A stretch of 64,000 nucleotides of DNA from an uncultured Pelagibacteraceae bacterium (lineage in GTDB: Bacteria > Pseudomonadota > Alphaproteobacteria > Pelagibacterales > Pelagibacteraceae). The notes under the pieces were generated by a model. That model saw only the letters and a list, made by a program, of their open reading frames with translations. It made no database searches and was not told the origin of the DNA. The stretch's first letter is position 1. Each line of letters opens with the position of its first letter. The position numbers and the translations under genes were made by a program. Of this stretch, positions 60,414 through 64,000 are shown piece after piece. The stretch is taken from positions 82,978 to 146,977 of the forward strand of contig CACETY010000001.1 of the NCBI GenBank assembly GCA_902562645.1. The letters are read 5' to 3'.

Positions 60414-61323
60414 ATTGAGTAAATGCATCTGCGAATTGTTCTGCATTAAAAATTTGTAAATCATCTTCTTTTTCTCCAAGTCCAAGACCCAAAATTGGAA
60501 CTTTATATTTTTTTGAAATTGCAATTAGTACCCCACCTTTTGCTGTTCCATCAAGTTTTGTCATAATTAAACCTGTAATTTTTATAATTTTATTAAATTC
60601 TTCGAGTTGATTTATTATATTTTGTCCTGATGTTGCATCTAAAACCAAAACAACATCATGAGGAGCAGTTTCATCAGTTTTTTTTATTACATTTGCTATT
60701 TTTTTAAATTCATCCATCAAATTTTTCTTATTTTGCAGTCTTCCAGCGGTATCAATCAATACACGCTTAATATTGTTATTTTTAGCGTATTCTATCGATT
60801 TATATGCGACAGATGCTGGGTCAGAACCAGGATCAGATTTTACTATTGGGACACCAACTTTGCCTGACCAAGCCTCAAGTTGTTCTATAGCAGCTGCTCT
60901 AAAAGTATCACAAGCAGAAAATAATACTTCAGATCCATTATCTTTAAAAATTTTTCCAATTTTTCCAATCGTTGTTGTCTTTCCAACTCCATTAACACCA
61001 GATACTAAAGTAATATTTAACTTTTCTTTTTTTTCAAAAAAATCTTTTCTTTCTAATGGTGTCATCAGCTCAAGAATATAATTCCTTAATATTAAATTAA
61101 TTTCATCAACAGTTTCATTGTTTGGATCAATCTTCTTTTCAGCAATCATACTTTTAATTTCAGACGCAGCATCAATACCAACATCTGAACTTATTAAAAA
61201 TTCCTCAATCTTATTTAATGTTTCGTCATCTATTTCTTTTTTTACAATTATCTCCCTTAGACCAGACTTAATATTCTCTGCACTTTTTTTAAAACCAAAT
61301 TTAAACTTTTCAAAAATTCCCAT
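60406..61323 (-). CDS. ftsY: Signal recognition particle receptor FtsY
   Basis: FtsY is the membrane-side GTPase that receives ribosome-SRP complexes. The 305-residue protein consists of the N and G domains only: an N-terminal helical part (FKFGFKKSAENIKSGLREII), the P-loop LVSGVNGVGKTTTIGKIGKI, SACDTFRAAAIEQLEAW, VLIDTAGRLQNKKNLMDELKK-like G3 and the guanine motif IMTKLDGTAKGGVLIAI. The long acidic A domain of E. coli is missing, common in small genomes. It overlaps dapF by one base; ffh lies close by on the other strand. Confidence 0.97.
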   Translation of the reverse strand: MGIFEKFKFGFKKSAENIKSGLREIIVKKEIDDETLNKIEEFLISSDVGIDAASEIKSMIAEKKIDPNNETVDEINLILRNYILELMTPLERKDFFEKKEKLNITLVSGVNGVGKTTTIGKIGKIFKDNGSEVLFSACDTFRAAAIEQLEAWSGKVGVPIVKSDPGSDPASVAYKSIEYAKNNNIKRVLIDTAGRLQNKKNLMDEFKKIANVIKKTDETAPHDVVLVLDATSGQNIINQLEEFNKIIKITGLIMTKLDGTAKGGVLIAISKKYKVPILGLGLGEKEDDLQIFNAEQFADAFTQFN

Positions 61324-62147
61324 TATATATTTATTTTAATTTCTTTTATTTCTGAGACTGGTCCCCTCATATGAATTTTTTTGTTTTGATCAATATTAAT
61401 TATTAATTTACCTAAGCCGAATTCAATTTCTGTAGATGAATTTTCCAATTTTTCTAAATTTGCTGCAACTGCTGTCGCACATGCTGCTGTGCCACATGCT
61501 TTGGTCAACCCCGCTCCTCTTTCCCAAACCTTAACTTTATAGTGATTATTTCCAATTTTGTTTGCAAGTGTAAAATTACATTTCTCTGGGAACAAATTGT
61601 TATTTTCAACCATTGGACCAATTTTTTCTAAATCAAAATTATCAATATTATCCACAAAAAAAATCACATGAGGGTTTCCAACGTTAACAGCTATACCTCC
61701 TTTTGAGCTTGAATTATTTTTATCACTAATTTCAATACCTAAATTTTTGGTATCAAGATTTTCAGATATTGGAATATCTTTCCAATGAGTTTTTGGTACT
61801 CCTATAATTGTTTCAACTTCACTATTCTCAAGTATTTTTGATTTTAAATGATTGGATCCTACAAAAAGATCTACAACTTTTTTGTCTGTTTCTTTAAAAA
61901 TTAAAAATGCTACACATCTTGTACCATTTCCGCATGCGCCTGAAATACTTCCATCAGAATTATAAAATTCCATTTCAGCATCACCTTTATTACTTTTTTT
62001 TACAAATATTAGTTGATCACAACCAATAAATTTTCGATCACAAATTCTAATTATTTGGTCTCTGGTTAATTCGACATTATTTGACCTATTATCAACAATT
62101 ACAAAATCATTTCCAAGACCATCCATTTTAAAAGCTTTAAATTCCAT
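61323..62147 (-). CDS. dapF: Diaminopimelate epimerase
   Basis: DapF interconverts LL- and meso-diaminopimelate for lysine and peptidoglycan. The 274-residue protein has two related halves, each with a catalytic cysteine: SGACGNGTRC near residue 75 and LTKACGTAACAT near residue 217. The start MDGLGNDFVIVDNR-type motif and GNPHVIFFVDN are intact. The coding start is set by MEFKAFKMDGLGND. It is divergent from ffh across the structured leader region and one base upstream of ftsY on the minus strand. Confidence 0.97.
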   Translation of the reverse strand: MEFKAFKMDGLGNDFVIVDNRSNNVELTRDQIIRICDRKFIGCDQLIFVKKSNKGDAEMEFYNSDGSISGACGNGTRCVAFLIFKETDKKVVDLFVGSNHLKSKILENSEVETIIGVPKTHWKDIPISENLDTKNLGIEISDKNNSSSKGGIAVNVGNPHVIFFVDNIDNFDLEKIGPMVENNNLFPEKCNFTLANKIGNNHYKVKVWERGAGLTKACGTAACATAVAANLEKLENSSTEIEFGLGKLIINIDQNKKIHMRGPVSEIKEIKINI

Positions 62148-62199
62148 ATACTTCAGTATTTAACTTATTTATTGACATTTTGAACCTCTATTATAGTTT

Positions 62200-62307
62200 A
62201 TCGCCGTTTCCGCAAAATACAGCAATTTGCGGTGTCTTTGGTAACAAAGAGATCGACACCAGTCAGCGAGAGTTCGCCCACTGGTGCGATACTTGCTGGA
62301 TGTAATT
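62200..62307 (+). promoter_or_regulatory. Structured RNA leader of ffh (three hairpins, possible pseudoknot)
   Basis: Three compact hairpins lie end to end before the ffh ATG. P1 pairs CCGCAAA 62210-62216 with TTTGCGG 62226-62232. P2 pairs TCTTTG 62235-62240 with CAAAGA 62245-62250 around a GTAA tetraloop. P3 pairs 62252-62263 with 62280-62290 (one bulged A) and has an inner GCGA/TCGC stem. The P1 loop CAGCAA 62220-62225 is complementary to TTGCTG 62293-62298, just before the start codon. GC content is far above the surroundings. I recall a report of candidate Pelagibacter leaders including one before the SRP protein gene. No strong Shine-Dalgarno sequence is seen. Confidence 0.85.
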
Positions 62308-63666
62308 ATGTTTGAAAATTTAACAAATAAATTTGAAGAAATATTTTCTTCTTTAAAAAAGGCACCCTCGCTTGATGAAAAGCAAGTAGATGAGGGTTTA
62401 AGAGAGATCAGGCTTGCTCTTTTAGAGGCAGATGTATCTTTAGAAGTTGTAAAAGAATTTATAAATAGAGTGAAACCCAAAGCTCTTGGTCAAGAGATCA
62501 TCAGATCTACTTCACCCGGACAGATGGTTGTTAAGGTTGTTAACGATGAGTTAATTTCTTTTTTAGGGGATAAAAATTCTGATATTGAATTAAATGCAGT
62601 TCCTCCAGTTCCAGTGATGTTAGTTGGGTTACAGGGTTCTGGAAAAACTACAACCACAGCTAAGTTAGCAAGATTTTTAGAGAGTAACAAAAAGAAAAAA
62701 GTTATGATGGCCAGTCTAGACGTTTACAGGCCTGCTGCACAAGAGCAACTAAGACTTTTGGGTGAGCAAAATAATATAATAACGCTTCCAGTCATCAAAG
62801 ATCAACTCCCTGCAGATATTTGCAGAAGAGCAATTAGTGCTGCTAATCTTAATGGAGCAGATGTAATTCTATTTGACACCGCTGGAAGAACTCAGATTGA
62901 TTTACAAATGATGAGTGAGATTAAACAAATTGAAAGTATTATAAACCCGTCAGAAACGATTCTAGTCGCAGATTCTTTAACTGGTCAAGTAGCAGCTAAT
63001 GTAGCTAAAGAATTTAAAAGCACGGTAAATCTAACAGGTATTATTCTTACAAGATCGGATGGTGATGGAAGAGGTGGAGCAGCATTAAGTATGAAATATG
63101 TTGCGGATGTTCCAATTAAATTTTTAGGAGTTGGTGAAAAGATAGAAAATTTTGAAGTTTTTCACCCAGACAGAATTGCTAATAGAATTTTAGGTATGGG
63201 AGATATTGTTTCCCTCGTTGAAAAGGCTGCAGAAGATCTAGATGAAGAAAAATTAAAAAAAACAGAGGAAAAATTAAAAAAAGGTCAGTTCTCGTTAGAG
63301 GATTATCTTACTCAGCTAAGACAAATGAAAAAAATGGGTGGTATTGAAGGTATAATGTCTTTTTTGCCTGGCGTTTCAAAAGTTAAATCTCAAATGGACC
63401 AAGCAGGAGTGGATGAAAAAATAATTACTCAAAACGAAGCAGTAATATTATCAATGACTAAAAAAGAGCGTGAAAACCCAAAGATAATAGATGGTTCTAG
63501 AAAAAAAAGAATTGCTAATGGCTCTGGAACAGACGTAGCCACTATCAATAAATTGCTTAAGCAATTTAAGATGATGTCAGAAATGATGAAAAAAATGTCT
63601 AAGGGAAATACAAAAGGGATGATGGATAAAGGCATACCACCAGAACTTTTTAATCAATTAAAATAA
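62308..63666 (+). CDS. ffh: Signal recognition particle protein Ffh
   Basis: Ffh binds signal peptides and SRP RNA and delivers ribosomes to FtsY. The 452-residue protein, counted from the ATG at 62308, has the NG domains: MFENLTNKFEEIFSSLKK, the P-loop GLQGSGKTTTTAKLARF, SLDVYRPAAQEQLRLL, DTAGRTQIDLQMM and TRSDGDGRGGAALSM. The M domain follows with KKMGGIEGIMSFLPG and a methionine-rich end (MMSEMMKKMSKGN). An in-frame GTG eight codons upstream would start inside the leader RNA and is less likely. rpsP follows 12 bases later. Confidence 0.97.
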   Translation: MFENLTNKFEEIFSSLKKAPSLDEKQVDEGLREIRLALLEADVSLEVVKEFINRVKPKALGQEIIRSTSPGQMVVKVVNDELISFLGDKNSDIELNAVPPVPVMLVGLQGSGKTTTTAKLARFLESNKKKKVMMASLDVYRPAAQEQLRLLGEQNNIITLPVIKDQLPADICRRAISAANLNGADVILFDTAGRTQIDLQMMSEIKQIESIINPSETILVADSLTGQVAANVAKEFKSTVNLTGIILTRSDGDGRGGAALSMKYVADVPIKFLGVGEKIENFEVFHPDRIANRILGMGDIVSLVEKAAEDLDEEKLKKTEEKLKKGQFSLEDYLTQLRQMKKMGGIEGIMSFLPGVSKVKSQMDQAGVDEKIITQNEAVILSMTKKERENPKIIDGSRKKRIANGSGTDVATINKLLKQFKMMSEMMKKMSKGNTKGMMDKGIPPELFNQLK

Positions 63667-63678
63667 ATAGGAGAACAA

Positions 63679-64000
63679 ATGTTAAAGATGCGTTTATCAA
63701 TGGGAGGAACTAAGAAGAGACCAGTATATAAAATAGTGGTTGCTGATAGCAGATTTCCAAGAGATGGAAGGTTTATAGAAAAACTAGGTTTTTTTAATCC
63801 TCTAATTCCGAAAGAAAAAAAAGAAAGAATGGGATTAGATGTTGAGAGAGTTAAGTATTGGCTGGGTCAAGGGGCACAACCAACAACTAGAGTTGCAAGA
63901 TTATTAGGAGAAAGTGAGATTATGCCTATGCCAGCAAAAGGTAATAATCCTCAAAAAGCAATTCCGAAAAAAGATAGAAAGAAAACTGATGAGGGTGGCG
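63679..64000 (+). CDS. rpsP: 30S ribosomal protein S16 (cut by the window end)
   Basis: The frame from ATG 63679 stays open to base 64000, giving 107 codons so far. It reads [20 protein letters not shown], then [20 protein letters not shown] and [19 protein letters not shown], which is the S16 pattern. The C-terminal part is lysine-rich. A clear Shine-Dalgarno sequence, AGGAG at 63669-63673, lies five bases before the ATG. ffh followed by rpsP is a common order and is usually continued by rimM and trmD. The 3' end is outside the window. Confidence 0.95.
   Translation, partial: MLKMRLSMGGTKKRPVYKIVVADSRFPRDGRFIEKLGFFNPLIPKEKKERMGLDVERVKYWLGQGAQPTTRVARLLGESEIMPMPAKGNNPQKAIPKKDRKKTDEGG

Noticed and set aside
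62284..62307. Upstream GTG start for ffh
   Set aside because: It would place the first eight codons in the P3 stem and the pseudoknot partner, and Ffh proteins normally begin at MFENL, which is the ATG at 62308.
62169..62480. A minus-strand frame of 103 codons across the ffh leader and start
   Set aside because: It runs antisense through ffh and the structured leader, shows no family pattern, and is explained by chance openness opposite a real gene.
1..64000. CRISPR array, insertion sequence, prophage or restriction system
   Set aside because: I found no regularly spaced repeats, transposase, integrase, phage structural gene or methylase anywhere in the window.

Overview
The window looks like the core genome of a SAR11-type alphaproteobacterium (Pelagibacterales). 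Base composition is very AT-rich, genes are packed with overlaps of 1 to 11 nt, and several convergent gene pairs overlap at their stop codons. Gene content also fits: malyl-CoA lyase with malate-CoA ligase, a TRAP transporter, short IalB, DUF2794, HspQ and YciB homologues, and a structured RNA leader in front of ffh. I see no insertion sequence, prophage, CRISPR array or rRNA. No stretch longer than about 200 nt lacks a gene or a recognisable element.

Layout. (1) 1-2973: end of a histidine operon (hisB tail, hisH, an unknown secreted protein, hisA, hisF, hisE). (2) 2970-6848: malyl-CoA lyase, both subunits of malate-CoA ligase, a HIT protein and a GNAT acetyltransferase. (3) 6841-11265: lolA and ftsK on the minus strand, a UbiH-type hydroxylase, and a Lon-N domain protein. 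(4) 11292-15622: three TPR proteins, two of them carrying sulfotransferase domains, with tRNA-Gly(GCC) between them. (5) 15681-20247: pterin dehydratase, then a minus-strand run of YggT-like, rpe, heparinase-like and purH. (6) 20299-26719: a two-gene acetate-type sodium symporter, an unknown gene, and minus-strand tsaD, a 38-residue basic peptide, an EVE protein and acs. (7) 26774-31910: hemC, hemD, mscS, yggT, folD, a metallo-hydrolase and a small Cys-tailed protein. (8) 31952-37577: aldo/keto reductase, ialB, argG and a photolyase-like gene (minus), then a BI-1 protein, DUF2794 and yciB. (9) 37619-42761: hspQ, a strong hairpin region, cytochrome c maturation genes ccmC-D-E-F-G-H, and a PagL-type gene. 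(10) 42771-53648: tandem FMN 2-hydroxyacid oxidases, aminotransferase, GlcD-like FAD oxidase, 2-hydroxyacid dehydrogenase and a TRAP transporter. (11) 53649-60413: ketopantoate-reductase-like, oxalyl-CoA-synthetase-like, gamma-glutamyltransferase-like, MFS transporter, alpha/beta hydrolase and an unknown secreted protein. (12) 60406-64000: ftsY and dapF (minus), the ffh leader, ffh and rpsP (cut by the window end).

How the genes fit together (inference). A C2 and hydroxy-acid theme runs through the window. Acetate import plus acetyl-CoA synthetase makes acetyl-CoA. The hydroxyacid oxidases can make glyoxylate or pyruvate from glycolate or lactate. Malyl-CoA lyase and malate-CoA ligase can join or split glyoxylate and acetyl-CoA through malyl-CoA. 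The TRAP binding protein is of the keto/hydroxy-acid type. The other genes are housekeeping: histidine, purine, arginine, heme, folate and lysine synthesis, SRP components, cytochrome c maturation and lipoprotein trafficking.

The most interesting items are the ffh leader, which has three tight hairpins plus a possible pseudoknot next to the start codon (a known candidate class, as I recall it); an unexplained 16-bp hairpin before the ccm operon; a DctM with a long coiled-coil tail; a photolyase-like protein with its FAD domain first; and an EF-hand-like loop inside the acetate-type symporter. I did not find a clearly new multi-gene system.
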